From positions 121,001 to 185,000 of the forward strand of contig JABANP010000052.1 of NCBI GenBank assembly GCA_013115135.1: a stretch of DNA of 64,000 bases. Reading direction: 5' to 3'. This document shows positions 45,671 to 57,836 of this stretch, in pieces. Below the pieces are notes generated by a model, which saw only the letters and a list, made by a program, of their open reading frames with translations, had not been told where the DNA came from and did no database searches. The stretch comes from Perkinsus olseni. Lineage: Eukaryota; Perkinsozoa; Perkinsida; Perkinsidae. How positions within the stretch are numbered: the stretch's first letter is position 1; each line of letters starts with the position of its first letter. Position numbers and translations under genes: made by a program.

Positions 45671-46280
45671 ATGGCGAAGCATAGATGCAAATCATCAATG
45701 TTTGGTATAGCACCACTGAGAAGATACCCCAGTAGGGTGAGGTCCGTAGTGGATAAGCCTAGTGGCAGGGTATCCAAGACAACAACTGAAGGAGGAGTGG
45801 TAGTAATAGGAAAGAAGAGGAAGGCTAAGCTTAATAGGTTATTACATGAAGGTAATCATGATCATCATGATGGAGTATTGTCCTCCCCAAACCACGACTA
45901 CCAGCGTTGTTGTCTTTAGGCAAAGTATCGACATCAGAGCTGTCAGCAGAGGACCTGCAGAACGCTAAGTAAGCTGCCTTCCCCCCTCCGTACCACACCT
46001 GCTTACTGGTATGATGCATATCAGGAAAGTACCCGGACTACAATGGTCCTGTGAGGGGGTTATGGATGAGGCTGAGATAAGGAGTAAGTTCCTGAAGCAG
46101 GGTGTTGATAATAAGTAATAATGATATGGTAGTAGGAGTAGTGTATGGTATGGTATTATTATCAGATACTTCAACTCAAGTAAGTATTACTACAAATTCA
46201 TCCAGTCTACCCACCCTGACACTAATGGTGTATTAGTGGCACAAATATTAAGGCAACTCTCCACTACTACATCACAATAG
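45671..46280 (+). CDS. Uncharacterised basic 149-aa protein
   Basis: Four exons (45671-45851, 45905-45968, 46025-46114, 46166-46280) with introns of 53, 56 and 51 nt join exactly in phase. The protein starts MAKHRCKSSMFGIAPLRRY and is rich in Lys/Arg in its first 60 residues (IGKKRKAKLNRLL), then has VSTSELSAEDLQNAKKVPGL, SCEGVMDEAEIRSKFLKQ and YYYKFIQSTHPDTNGVLVA, ending LRQLSTTTSQ. No family is recognised. The basic head with a helical tail would fit a small ribosome- or nucleic-acid-associated protein, which is a guess. The gene structure itself is well supported. Confidence 0.6.
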
Positions 46281-46495
46281 TCCTAGCAACTACCACTGCT
46301 GGTGGTGGTGGTAGTAGCCAACATCAACGTCTACACTTGTTGTTGTTGTGTTGTTATCCTCACTAGTAGTGCTGGATTCTTACTACTACTACAGTGTTTC
46401 TAATAATCGTATCTTTACCATGCTGCTGCCGCGGCGGCCTCCACTACTACCATAACAACAACAACACTATCATCACCACTACTCCCATCAGTAGA

Positions 46496-47795
46496 ATGCA
46501 AGTCTATCTACCTACACTACTAGTACCTCTACTACTATTACTAGTAGTAGTAGAAGGTCGGAGTAGTAGTAGCAGTGGTAGGGAGGCAGCATCCCTACAC
46601 ACTGCATATGATGATACATGTATAAGAAGGGTAACATGTGATCCAGATAATGCTGGACAACTACTCCTACAGTACTACCATCACTACTACTACTACTCAC
46701 GCATCACCCTCATCAGGCACTACCTCATACCGTATCACCACCATTACTACCCTATACCACACTGTGCAGCATGTGATCTAGCAGCAGCAGCACAGCAGGT
46801 GGCAGATCCATCGTCGATGAGCATGACAACGGGGTAATGAGGGGTAGTAGTGGGCGTGTGATGGTAGAGGGCTATTATTATAACTGACTCCCTTCTCAGT
46901 GATGATATGTGGTATAACAATTATGATTACTACTACTATGATGGTGATGCTACAGCTGGCCCTGTACGTAGTAGTAGCAGGGGCAGGATGCCATGGTCAA
47001 TCTGGGGTCCATTACCCTACCACACTCCATGCTACACCCAACAGGGAGACCAACAGCAGCAGCAGGAGGGGGTTGTCTTTACGAACAGTATACTCGATTA
47101 TGATGATTGTAATAAGGTCTCGGGCAGCAGCATGAGCATGAGTACCACAAACATTGTTGTTGCCTACCTAACACTAGAACATGAAGATACTTGTAGGTAC
47201 CTACTCGAGGTGGGATGGTATAACCTTCGATAGGGCTTATAATACAATACTTGGTAACATTATCGTACTCTTGATAGTAATACTCTACATCATCGTTGTC
47301 TCAGAACTCTTCTTCCCTTCTTGTTACCATAATCGTGCACCCCCTATACCCACTGCCACTACTACTACAAGTACAACTACCACACCATCCCCACCTCTCA
47401 AGCAGCAGCAGCAGACTGAGAATCATAACATCATCATAATGCCAATGCCACCACCTTGGTAGTATCCTTCATCATCATCATTCCAATATACCATCATTCT
47501 GCCCAGGTATGTACAACAACAACCACCACCACAGGCAGGGATTACACCATATCCCCCGCCAGGAGACAGCAACAACCCTGCACCTCCTGCCATGCCTTCT
47601 ACTGCTGTGCGCCCCCATTCACCCTCCGCTGATGCTGTCCCTCTGCCCAATACCCAACCAACCTCACCAACAACAAACCCTACAGTATCCCCTACAGTGC
47701 TCCTCACCCCTCCCCTACCCTCTGCCCCAACCCCTCACTTATGGCCCGTCCATCAGGGACGGGAACTACTGCACAACTACCTGCTGTGGCTATAA
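46496..47795 (+). CDS. Single-pass membrane protein with signal peptide and Pro/Gln-rich tail
   Basis: The start is ATG 46496; the signal peptide is MQVYLPTLLVPLLLLLVVVE. The extracellular part has scattered cysteines (DTCIRRVTCDPDNAG, CAACDLAAAAQ) and an exon at about 46899-47230 with MPWSIWGPLPYHTPC and a Gln run. A strong membrane segment (NIIVLLIVILYIIVVSELFF) follows, then a Thr/Pro-rich linker, an intron near 47461-47507, and a Pro-rich tail (TQPTSPTTNPTVSPTVLL). Some exon borders inside 46690-46900 and near 47215 are uncertain. The topology suggests a type I surface protein with a proline-rich cytosolic tail that could bind SH3- or WW-type partners. No family is recognised. Confidence 0.5.
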
Positions 47796-47799
47796 CGTA

Positions 47800-48306
47800 A
47801 TACTCATAAAACTCAATGGGAAGGGCAGCGTTGTGATTATCGTAATTTATGGTAGGCACCCATCCGAACCAAAGTTTAATAATATAATCATCTATGATGA
47901 TGATATTGACGAGGAAGACGAGGGTGGTGGTGATTATAGTCGTAGTAGTAGTAGTGGGAGGCCTTGTGATGATGATGGTGATGTAGAATATACATCACCA
48001 TATATCTACAAGGACCCATGCCTTCCTCCCTGCCAACAACAACAACAAGCATCATCATCATCCGATTGTGGTGATGATTATGATGATGAGTATCATCATC
48101 ATGATCACAGTACCTTGAATGATATGCGTGATGATATGAGGGGGCTTATCGATGGTATCATAGAAGAGAGGAGATCTAGGCTACTACGTGGTAGTCGGAG
48201 GAGGACCGTCACTGACCACCATCACCGCCAGCAGCAGCAGCAGCAGCAAACGGTGGTGATAGATAAGACCCCGCCCCCGTCACGCCCCCTTCTCCTACAC
48301 CGATAA
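47800..48306 (+). other. Acidic and glutamine-rich open frame, possible 3' exon
   Basis: The frame holds FNNIIIYDDDIDEEDEGGGD, several Ser and Gln runs, and a helix (LIDGIIEERRSRLLRG) with an Arg-rich end. It could be the 3' exon of the membrane protein gene upstream or a separate gene. Trinucleotide repeats make open frames here less informative. Confidence 0.3.
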
Positions 48307-48897
48307 CATCTACTTCTAATAGCACCACTGTTGTGTCCGACAACACAAAGTAATGATAAAGGGAGTCTTAGAGTAGTAGTAGTATTATGTGTATGTTGTT
48401 ATTAGTAACACTACAACATCGGGAAGGGATGGTAGTGAGGATGAGATGGAGGAGGACGAGGAGGCTATAGGGTAATAATTATCATACCATCATCTCCACT
48501 ACTCTTGAGGTGGATAGACTCAGGTATGATTATGCATTCGATTTCAACTTCCAAGGTGATGATGATGAAGTAAGGGAGTAGTAAGCTAACCATCATGAAG
48601 GGAGTATTACCATGTCGTCGTGGTCGTCTAAGCACTACTCAAAAGAGTAATGCTACTACTCATCATATGCTGTCAGTACGCATGATGAATCATAGTTGTT
48701 TTGTTGTTGTTGTTATTACTACCGGGAGACGGCGCGTAGTAGTAGTAGATTCCTGTGTCGATCCGCAGTCGACACACCCGTTGTTGTTATTCTTCCATCA
48801 TTACTTCATCTCTCCTACCACCATCACATCATGCTTGTTGTATATGGATTGAATATCTATGATGAAGGTGATAGTACTACTACTATTTCATTGATGT
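48307..48897. other. Repeat-rich spacer
   Basis: Agtagtagtag and gttgttgtt runs dominate. No gene is supportable. Confidence 0.35.
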
Positions 48898-49856
48898 ATG
48901 AACCTTCGTGTTGTAGGGTTAGGTAGATTAGTAAGGAAAGTGGTAACATTATCTATCATTGGTGCATTCATCATACTCCTCAATGCTGTAATAACTACTG
49001 CTACTGCCGTGGAGTAGGAGGCTACCATCGTCATTGTTAGGTTGTAGTGTTGGCTCGTAGTGATGCTGGTCTCATACCATCACTTTCACAATTTATCATA
49101 TCTCTTGCATTAGGACTGTTAATACCACTATGTGGATGGTACGGTGCTAAAAACAAGTAATGGAAGCATCACTACTCAGGCAATACTACCATCACTGACT
49201 CCCGCTTTCAGTGATCGTAACCTAATGTGCTGCTTTTGTGGCTGCAACTTATGTGCAATGGTAATAATGATATGATTAATAATAAGCAGTGTTCAGTATG
49301 AGATGGTACTAGATACTATCGATGATTGGGTTAGCCACATTAATAACCATCATTATGATATTTAATAATTGGAATGATGAATGCAGAGCAGGACAAGTTA
49401 GATATCGTGTGGTAGTAGTATTATTGGTACTCTATTCCCTAACACTACTACTTCATTATCGTTATAGGTTGTTACTACAGAGGGCAGCATCAACCGTATA
49501 CCCCATGCTGCATCTGATACAGATGCTGTGATATCATGTAATTACGATAATATCGTCATCATCACTGCTACTGTATCCTGTGTATAGGTGCAGATCTCTC
49601 CTCATTCTCTGCATCATCAGTCTTGGCAATCGGGATAATACTAGGTCTATTAGTGCTCTTGTTTGATGGTATGAGTTTTCATTACGGTTACCAATTGTAA
49701 TACTAATGGCATGAATGCTCATCATCTTTATTACTATGCAGATACGATAAGCTCAGTAAGGGTGTTGTTATAGCACTACCTTACCACCCATCACCAACAA
49801 CATTGCCAATTACAGATAGACATCATGTAATGGTGGTAGTAGTAGGGTATGAATAA
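48898..49856 (+). CDS. Multi-span membrane protein with CCFCGCNLC motif, copy 1
   Basis: The start is ATG 48898 (MNLRVVGLGRLVRKVVTLS). Exon 1 (to 49013), a 47-nt intron, exon 2 (49061-49156), a 55-nt intron and exon 3 (from 49212) join in phase. Hydrophobic segments are IIGAFIILLNAVIT, QFIISLALGLLIPLCG and, in later exons, IGLATLITIIMIF and LAIGIILGLLVLLF. The sequence WYGAKNK runs into DRNLMCCFCGCNLCAM, a five-cysteine motif on one side of the membrane. Near the end comes HYGYQLYDKLSKGVVIALPY. Four membrane spans are predicted. The downstream gene is a paralogue with the same exon plan. I associate this pattern with uncharacterised alveolate membrane proteins, from memory only. Function unknown; the cysteines could bind metal or be acylated. 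Confidence 0.6.
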
Positions 49857-50103
49857 TGGTGCTGGTTGTTGATGCTATGATTAGGTTTTGCCACCGGTAA
49901 GTGTTGGTAATACTATCTGAATGATGATGATCATGGTCATGCTACTCCACATGATGATGTAGAGATGATGTTCACACGACTATTACCGTTAATGTCGCGC
50001 ATTAACATACTACATGTATTCAATATTGTTTTGTATGATACCCTCATCCCCACCCCACCAACAACAACAGCAGGAGGGTGTGGTGGCAGTATACGGAATA
50101 GAA

Positions 50104-51348
50104 ATGCAGAATAGAGGTATGTACTTGACGAAATGGGAGAGAGATGGTATGATTATTGATTATCACCAGGTCATGCTGCATTGGTGCGGAAGGTCCTTGT
50201 TTTATCAACTGTTGGTGCATTATTCGCTATAAGCAACTCAGTAATATGGTGTCAGTATTATCAATATATACTATCATTACCTTGTGATTCAGCTGAGGAG
50301 TGGTATCCGTACCACCAGTGGTGATGCTGCTACTACTACTATATATATACTCTTATCAGTAGCACTCGGTTTATTGGTACCAGCATGTGGATGGTTAGGT
50401 GCTAAACAGAGGTAATATGAGTAGTAGCAATAGACATACTACTCATACCACTCCTTCTCCTATTCCTCAGTAATCGTAACCTTATGTGTTGTTTCTGTGG
50501 ATGCAACCTATGCAGTGTGGTAAGTAACAATAACAGTAGTATGGTGGTTTACCTCTCTCATCAGCCTCCTCAGATATTCGCAATTATAGGCCTTAGCGGA
50601 TTGATAGTATTATCTACGGTTTTCAATGATTGGCGTGATGAGTGTGATGCAGGTGATACCTATATAAAGGTAATAGAGAAACTAGTCGTTTCTGCTAGTC
50701 GTACCACCACCACTGCTACTACTAATAATAATAATGCTTATTGTTATTACTATGATCATTAGATTGATCCCTATACCGCGGATGAAGAAGAGTATGCTGT
50801 CTCAGATGAGAATATGTCAATAACATGTAGTAGAGTTGTTGATGTTGTGGTATGATGATGATGTGTTGTAGGTGATGATATTGATAGTATTACTGGCGCA
50901 TCATCTCTGCCCATCCTCATCATAATACCTATAATAACCATCATATTCAATGGAGCGTCCTTCTATTATGGTTATAAATTGTACTATTACACATGCCTAC
51001 AGCAGCAGCAGCAGTGGTAGTATCAGTGTCGTTGTTGTTGTTATCAGATACAGTATTCTAGGTGAAGGAGTGGTATTGGGTGTACCATACACTAATACAT
51101 CACCCACAGCACCGGCAGCAGCAGCAGGAGTATGGATGGGCAGTACAGTTGGGCCGCAGATTGTAGGGTGCCAGGATGCGGGGGATAATGGGTATGTTAT
51201 ACACCAACAACAACAGCAGCAGCAGCAGCCGTCAAGAATGCCACATAATATTATGATGGGCAATGGTCATGCATCACAACAACAGGGATTATACGATAAT
51301 AATACATTACAGATAAATAGGAACCCTAGGATTATCTCCTACCATTAA
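50104..51348 (+). CDS. Multi-span membrane protein with CCFCGCNLC motif, copy 2
   Basis: The start is ATG 50104 (MQNR), with a 53-nt intron to GHAALVRKVLVLSTVGALF. Landmarks follow those of copy 1 in order: LSVALGLLVPACGWLGAKQR, DRNLMCCFCGCNLCSVV, IFAIIGLSGLIVLSTVFNDW with DECDAGDTY, then a last span ending FYYGYKL and ILGEGVVLGVPYTNTSPTA. The C-terminal tail is longer than in copy 1 and Gln-rich (YVIHQQQQQQQQPS), ending NPRIISYH. Protein similarity is clear but nucleotide similarity is modest, so the duplication is not recent. Function unknown. Confidence 0.6.
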
Positions 51349-51520
51349 TACCATTCATACTCCTACTACTGCCATCATCAGTATACTCGTAATAACGATG
51401 ATCATGGTACGAAGTAATGTATTCATAATATGTCATTGTCATGCCTTGATGTAACTATCACTGCTGCTGCCGGTGCTGCTGCGTCTTGTGTTCTATGCGA
51501 CCATCGTATCCCCTTTTATG

Positions 51521-52316
51521 ATAGTCAAGTTTATCCGTCAATCGATGCCGTCGTCGTCCACCTTCCCATCAAGAGAAGTAACATCTACTAACACTAGTAA
51601 TGGCAGCAGCAGCAGAGTTAGTAAGATATTTACTACATTCATCACCTATTGCTGTACCCTACCTCTACCACGTATAAATATACCGCCACGTCGTATATCA
51701 GAAACAATGACATCAACTAGAGAAGCCTTACTATTTGTACAGGGTACATCAGTATTACTAATATCCGGTGTAATAAGATACTCCCTATGTATGATTAATA
51801 GTAACATCATGGATGATATAGCATTCCTAGGTTGGAATGATATTATTACTGCAGTTATAATAATGCTATTCCGTAGAGGGGGTTGCCAATCGAGTGGTAG
51901 TTGGTTGATGCTAGCATGCATATGGGGACCCTTGAGTATCATATTTGATGTATTATCATTCTATCACAATTCCACTGCATCATCGTATAATTGGACCCAA
52001 TTGAGGGGATCTAGATATACTTATTGGGTACTGGATAATGTACTACTACTATTGTGTGGTCTATTCTTACAAACTTACCTTGTTGTTAAATGTTATTCAT
52101 TAATAAAACAACTAATACCAGACTGGACGTCGACGTTGGCAGGAGATGATCCAAGATACGAGTAAGACTACCATCACGGCTAGCGTCCAAGCTAATAGTT
52201 ACTTGCATCATCGTTCTCGTTATCACTACTCATTCTTCAGTTACGGTCTGAGATTATGTCCAGGAGAGCAGCCAATAACACGACAACGTCTGCTACCACC
52301 ATCACCACCTGTATGA
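51521..52316 (+). CDS. Multi-span membrane protein, uncharacterised
   Basis: A long exon is open from before 51521 (MIVKFIRQSMPSSSTF) to 52161, and a 79-nt intron joins in phase to a final exon (YGLRLCPGEQPITRQRLLPP) with a stop at 52316. Hydrophobic spans include LLFVQGTSVLLISGVI, IITAVIIMLF, WLMLACIWGPLSIIFDVL and VLLLLCGLFLQTYLVV. An upstream exon is likely because the hydrophobic N-terminal stretch has no good leader. It is the third membrane-protein gene in a row here, but I see no shared motif with the preceding pair. Confidence 0.5.
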
Positions 52317-52489
52317 TGATGATGACTAATAACCACAACACTGAACACCATCATTAATTCCATTTCTATTGTTACGACTAACATTAACGTTTCTATTACA
52401 TCCAACGACTAGTAGTAACAGTTAACATATAACGGCGGGTTCACACAAACAGATTTTTATCATCATCATTATCGTCATATCAATCGGAC

Positions 52490-52657
52490 ATGGTACCTTC
52501 GTCCTCTAGTGATGATACTACCACAACTACTAGTGATAAGATCTCTCTAGACCAACAACAACAACAACAAGAAGAAGAAGAGGAACAGAACAGGAACAGC
52601 GCTCTCAGTAGTCCTACCCTCACTACAGTGCAATCCCCAGTCATGCTATTGTTGTTG

Positions 52658-52691
<34 letters not shown>

Positions 52692-54279
52692 CAGGTGTCG
52701 TATGTACTATTGGCGTAACTATTGTATCTTTCTGTTATGTTCCATATTCACATTCTCAATGTGGGGTGTATCGGCAGCATCGTCTAAAGATCTATCAGAA
52801 GCATTTAACGCCGAGCACATGTTTGGATTGATCGGTTGGGCTAATATTGGACTAACATTATTCTTCAACATAGGCTCTATATTCTTTGGAAGCACATAAT
52901 GTCAAATTTGAATATAGATTGTAATACCACTACAATCGTAACATAAGTATCATTATGACAGGTGGGCTAATTCTATATTCATGATACTTGGGTTGGTGTT
53001 AGTCGGATCGGCACCAACATTCTGGCTACTTCTCATTGGTCTGCTATTTACTGGTTTATCTGGTAGCTTCGGGGCTGTGGTAATACAGAGTCGATTCCTT
53101 TCTTCTTCTTCTTCTTCTTCTTCTTATTGTTGTTGTTGTTGTTCATCATTATCAGCATTAGTATGATAATCAGATGATAATCAGGTATTATTGACGTACA
53201 TGCGTAGATTCAATCCAACACTAACGGGAGCTATTACCTCTGGATCTGGTATATCTGCTATCTATGCTTACTTCCTGTAAGCACGTACTTATACATGCAC
53301 GTACTACGTGCATGTACTTATATGCTGTACTTCCCTTCGACTGCTAATGCTGCGGCTGCTTACCGTAACAACATTGTCATCATTATAGGTATATCATTCT
53401 CCATTCTACCATTGGTATAACATCACAACATATATATTATGTACTCCTATTACCCGCTACATTATACATCATTTTATGGAATCTACTCAAACCTCTACCA
53501 ACCATAACAACAACAGAGGAAGATTCTTCTAATGCGTACCATTGTTATGAAGGAGAGTCCCCCGAAGGCATCTTGAGTATCATTAAGAGGTACCTGAGTA
53601 CTTTCCTGCAACGTAAAGTTTGGCCATTATGTCTCCTGCTGGGCTCAACGTGAGTCACGTTATCTATTGCAGTATTATTATTATGTATCATCATAGGTAC
53701 TTCATGCAAATAATGATAGTCGGTAAATTTGTAAGAGATTCAAATAACCTAACACTACAGGAGGCGAATGAAATGATGATTAATGGTGGGAGTACTTGGA
53801 GTATATGCCATAGTTTTGAGGTAGTAGTAACAGCGTCATTGTCACCTTATGTCATGGTGTTATGGCAGGTCATTGGGTTGGTGTATTCATTTGGTCATCT
53901 GGTGGGTACTACTAGTTTACCATTATTATCACGTTTTAGCTATGGTATACTCCTCAAATCCTATCCGTACACAGTGGTAATGTTATTATGTCAATGGATA
54001 ATATGGATGGTAAACAGTCGTATCCATTTCCTTCCACTCTACCTACAGTAATAATAATCGACATAATCCAAGGCAGCATCAGCATACTCTATTAGATACA
54101 TTCTCATATTCATAACGGGTCTATTGGCGGGTTTAACCTTCCTTCTTATAATGTACAAGGTACACAGTACGTATAATGAGAGGGAGAAGGAACCGGTAGT
54201 TATCCTTATCGATACCACTGTAATAATAATAATGATGATCATTGCACCTCGGCTGTTATTATTACCAAGTGCACAATAA
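52490..54279 (+). CDS. Battenin (CLN3)-like membrane protein
   Basis: The start is ATG 52490; the N-terminus is a Ser/Thr, Gln and Glu-rich cytosolic stretch. Exons then give hydrophobic spans: YCIFLLCSIFTFSMWGVSAA, FGLIGWANIGLTLFFNIGSI, ANSIFMILGLVLVGSAPTFW, LLIGLLFTGLSGSFGAVVI, then LLTYMRRFNPTLTGAITSGS with GISAIYAYF, a hydrophilic loop, and SPYVMVLWQVIGLVYSFGHL with VMLLCQWIIWMV. A last span is ILIFITGLLAGLTFLLIM near 54110. The alternation of spans, the LSGSFG segment and TGAITSGSGISAI resemble the CLN3 lysosomal/vacuolar family. The match is by pattern and needs a profile search; another MFS-type carrier is the alternative. Introns are short. Confidence 0.45.
52657..52690 (+). repeat. 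ATG/GAT trinucleotide microsatellite in an intron
   Basis: Eleven consecutive atg triplets end just before the 3' splice site (gatcag) of the battenin-like gene. Confidence 0.85.
53293..53315. repeat. Perfect 10-bp inverted repeat inside an intron
   Basis: Arms acatgcacgt and acgtgcatgt flank act. It lies just after a 5' splice site (gtaagcacg) in the battenin-like gene and could form a hairpin in the pre-mRNA. Confidence 0.7.
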
Positions 54280-54446
54280 CAGTATTATTCTCTTTATGAT
54301 TCAGGTGACCTTATTCATCATCACTACTAACGCTACGACCTATCTATTGGACAATACATTTATGCCACCTTTTGACAATCGGGGATGTGCTTCTACTCGA
54401 TAATAGACCACCAAATTTTTATCGTTATTGTTGAAGAATAAGTAAT

Positions 54447-54534
54447 AGTCGTGCTGTACAGGCATGTGTATTGGTGACGCGATGTGTCACATTGGTGCAT
54501 CGTTATGCTGCTGAGCCGATTCTGTCTTCAACTG
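54447..54534 (+). repeat. Dispersed repeat, third copy
   Basis: It begins agtcgtgctgtacaggcatg and ends ctgagccgattctgtcttca. It matches both pieces at 23212-23411, here fused in one continuous stretch. Confidence 0.55.
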
Positions 54535-55070
54535 TCACAGGCAGCTACGTGACAGCTCATCGAACAACAAGTTTCCGCCATCGCCATTGTGACGATGACG
54601 GCTCTCTGTACGATGTCCTTCAGTATTATGTACTGATACGAGTATCTCGCGAGTATGTGTCTTTGGCCCCTTTAAAGGCTTCGGCTTTTACCCTGATTGA
54701 CCCGCCGCCTGCTTCGATGGCGATTTTCGAGATATTTCTTACTTCACTTGCTTCTCAATTTCTGTTTGTCACTTGAAGGGGTCACGTTTATCGTGAGGTG
54801 TCGACCACTAACAGAATTTTCGGATCTATCCTTGAACCGTTGAGTTGTGAGTGACATGGCAATTTGGGACCGCTGTGAAAGCTATGTGTCGTATCGTCCT
54901 CCCTCTCACTCGAACCCTCTCACGGAACCCCTGAGGTAATTGCTCTCAAATTGAGAGTCTCAATAGAAGTCTACTTTCTCCGCAGACGATGCAGTTTTGG
55001 GAATATCTCATGTAGTTTGTCCAGTACAAAGTAACAACACGACAAACATTGTCATACCACACATAGAAGG
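54535..55070. other. Spacer before the METTL16-like gene
   Basis: An open frame near 54535-54776 lacks recognisable features. Base composition here resembles the first 25 kb more than the repeat-rich flanks. Confidence 0.3.
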
Positions 55071-56334
55071 TTAAAACGTATAGAATGGTGATGATGATAA
55101 TGAAGATTCCAATTGTTGTTTTGTTGTTGTACTTCTTCCCCGTCGGTCCCTTCCTCGGTAGCTGTTGTTTGTACATGGTTGTTGTAAGTTTGGTGTAAGT
55201 CGGACTGCCCGCTGCATCTCATTAAGGAACGTCCAACATATAACCCATCTTGTCTGCCTCCCTTGATAAAGAGTAATTGTCTTCACTTCTAGTATGGATG
55301 GATCTACACAACAACAACAGCATTCGTAGACATCATGGGAGAATCCACCGTTAATACTCCTCTTCATTAGCTTCTCTAGTTTCCTCAGAGTTGCCCTTCT
55401 AGCACAAAGACTCGTAAACCAAACACATAAATGAGGATGAGCTTCAGACTCCTTCAACATCCTATCACAACATCAACAACAACAGCTATAACGATATCAC
55501 TCCTCAACAGTATTACTACTCGGCTATGATCATCATCATGCCCACCTTTTACTACCTTGTTAGGAATCCTAGCTCGCCCCCTTGGCATCTCATCTCTACT
55601 GTAGATCCACCATAGTCTTTGTATGGGTTCCTATTCATCATAGCATCCTTATTATTATCATCATTTTCGTAGAATGGTGGATTGCACATAGAGAACGTGT
55701 AAGTATCCTCAAGGTCAATACAACCCTCAAATATCTTCATCTTATCTTCTTGCTTTTTAATGGTAATATTAACAATATCTTTATTATTATCTATTATACT
55801 TTGTACATTATCAATGGATTCTTGTGATACTTCAGTACCAATCATTTGCCATCCGTACAAAGCAGACCCAAGTAATGAATAGATACCATTACCACCAATA
55901 CCAACATCAATGCCCTTCACCGAAGTATCACGATAACACTTTGATGATGACTGCTGCTGCTGAGGGTGTATCAGATCAGCTAGGTGATGTACATAATTTT
56001 CTCTAGTTGGCACTGGTGGTATTAAACATCCATCTGGTACAGTCCATCCTTTGATGTTGTATAAATGTAATAATATACATTTAGTTAAACACTTAACGGC
56101 ATTACGATTATTGTAATTGATACTATAACCACCAAACCTATTATGATAGACGTATTGTGCCAACTCTTCACATCCTGTTTTAATCGATAACTCCTTGTAG
56201 TCTACCGGTTTTATGTGACGATTTCGAGGATGCATTTTATATGTATTATTAACATACCCACCACGACCACCACGACCAACCCCTCCACTCCTATCACCAT
56301 CACTCGTGGCCTCCTCTTCTCTTGTCCTTTTCAT
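55071..56334 (-). CDS. METTL16: METTL16-like RNA N6-adenosine methyltransferase
   Basis: The start is ATG 56334 (MKRTREEEATSDGDRSGG). After a charged head the family signature MHPRNRHIKPVDYKELS appears, then WTVPDGCLIPPVPTRENYVH, a SAM-binding loop GIDVGIGGNGIYSLLG, IGTEVSQESIDNVQSI and the catalytic FSMCNPPFY. An intron of about 95 nt leads to LKESEAHPHLCVWFTSL, RATLRKLEKLMKRS and ITLYQGRQTRWVICWTFL, which closes the fold. The C-terminus is a Ser/Arg-rich tail. Family members methylate U6 snRNA and structured hairpins. The vertebrate-specific C-terminal regulatory domains are absent, as in protist homologues. A short stretch of five cysteines around 55305-55325 could be an unspliced or coding insertion. 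Confidence 0.87.
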
Positions 56335-56456
56335 GAATCATATATTGCTACTGTCAGGATCATATTACTCCACTTCATACTACAACAACACAACATCTAC
56401 GCGAGTGGTACGTACTAGCTTACGATGTTGTTGATGTTGTAAAGATACAACCATTA

Positions 56457-57836
56457 TTATCGTCGACTATGATGATGACGATGGTACTCACTTCTGCTAC
56501 TACTACGATGGTGATGATGATGACGATGATGATGACGAGATGATGATGGTGATATCCCGGCATCATATTTATTATTAAGTCCTTTATTATCATCATCCTT
56601 CCTATCCCTTGATCTACTCCTCTTCCTTCTGCTACTTCTCTTTCTATCATCATAATCATCATCATCATAGTCTTGCCTCCCGCGTTGTAATACAATGTCA
56701 TCCCTAGGTTGACGACGTAGCCTGTTACCAGTACCACTACTACCTGTAATAATAACAATAATAATACTCATCACAATACTACCACTATCTTATCATCCTA
56801 TCCCTACTACCTCTATAATGGCCGCCTGTCGTAGTACCACCACCGGGCCTATTATCTTCCCTTGCTCTATCTCTAGCTTGTCTCTCTTGTTGTTGTTGTA
56901 GCCTTTCTGCAGTACGTCTATCAGGACCTATACAACAACAACATCATTCATTCTTCTACTACCCCCCGCCCCCCCCGCCTTCGTACCGCAATGTGGACCC
57001 TCAACGAAGTATAACTTCATGGGTTGTTGTTGCTTCTTATCTTTGCTGTTAGCTTGTTGTTGTGATCCTTGTGGTGGCGTCGATATGGTGAATAAACATT
57101 TATCAGCAGTGAAAGCCTTCTTACCATCCAGAGGTGTTATTTGCAACTGAATAAGTAACAATAACTCTTCTGCCACTATTCCTAGGATTATCACCTTTAA
57201 GGTATTTGGTGTCTTGTTTGATAACAAATATTTATCACTATTTATCAAAGTATGAGCTGCCCTTGTTATACTATGTATAGTGGTAGTACCGTTAATTGAC
57301 TGTATCATCATCCTTTGCCTCTGGGTTGAATACCATATAGCAACATGTTGATTATGCACTCCTGGGCCACGATCCAATATTAAATTATTTTCAGTAATAT
57401 TCTCGAATTCACTTCCGAATATAAGACCTCTATGATCATCAAGAGGTAGTTGGGATAGCTAACATCACCATCACCATCATAACCCACTACGATTACTATT
57501 CACTCACTTGCGTTCCCACTAACTTCTCCCCTCCTCCTGCTGTTGTTTGCCCCTCTCCTTCTTGTTGTTCTTGTTGTTCGGTAACTTGGTACACCTTCAA
57601 TATGAACTTCCCTTTAGGTGGGAATCCAGCCTCGGGTGGTATCGAAAATCTTCCCAGTTGATCAAATGCCAAATGACCATCATCATTATCCTGAGAGCTA
57701 TCGTCATCATCATCACCATTATCATTATCATAGATATTATTATCAGTATTACCTTAGCTGCGAATCTTTCCCTCACTTTATGTTGTTGTCTATTACCGGT
57801 TACTGTTGATAGAAAACATCTCGGATCGGCACGCAT
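56457..57836 (-). CDS. Uncharacterised protein with RS/His-rich C-terminus
   Basis: Exons can be followed from about 57836 (MRADPRCFLSTVTGNRQQHK) through GRFSIPPEAGFPPKGKFILK, LDDHRGLIFGSEFENI and ILDRGPGVHNQHVAIWYS to a long segment with ITRAAHTLINSDKYLL and VIILGIVAEELLLLIQLQIT. After introns the C-terminus reads DRRTAERLQQQQERQARDR and a mixed RS/His tail (KRSSRRKRSRSRDRKDDD, then His and Ser runs). The RS tail suggests an mRNA-processing role. A run of eight C on the plus strand near 56967-56979 is a risk point for the frame. No domain is recognised; start and some borders are uncertain. Confidence 0.45.

Noticed and set aside
55582..55827. Plus-strand frame with long Ile-rich hydrophobic stretches
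   Set aside because: It is the antisense of the METTL16-like catalytic exon.
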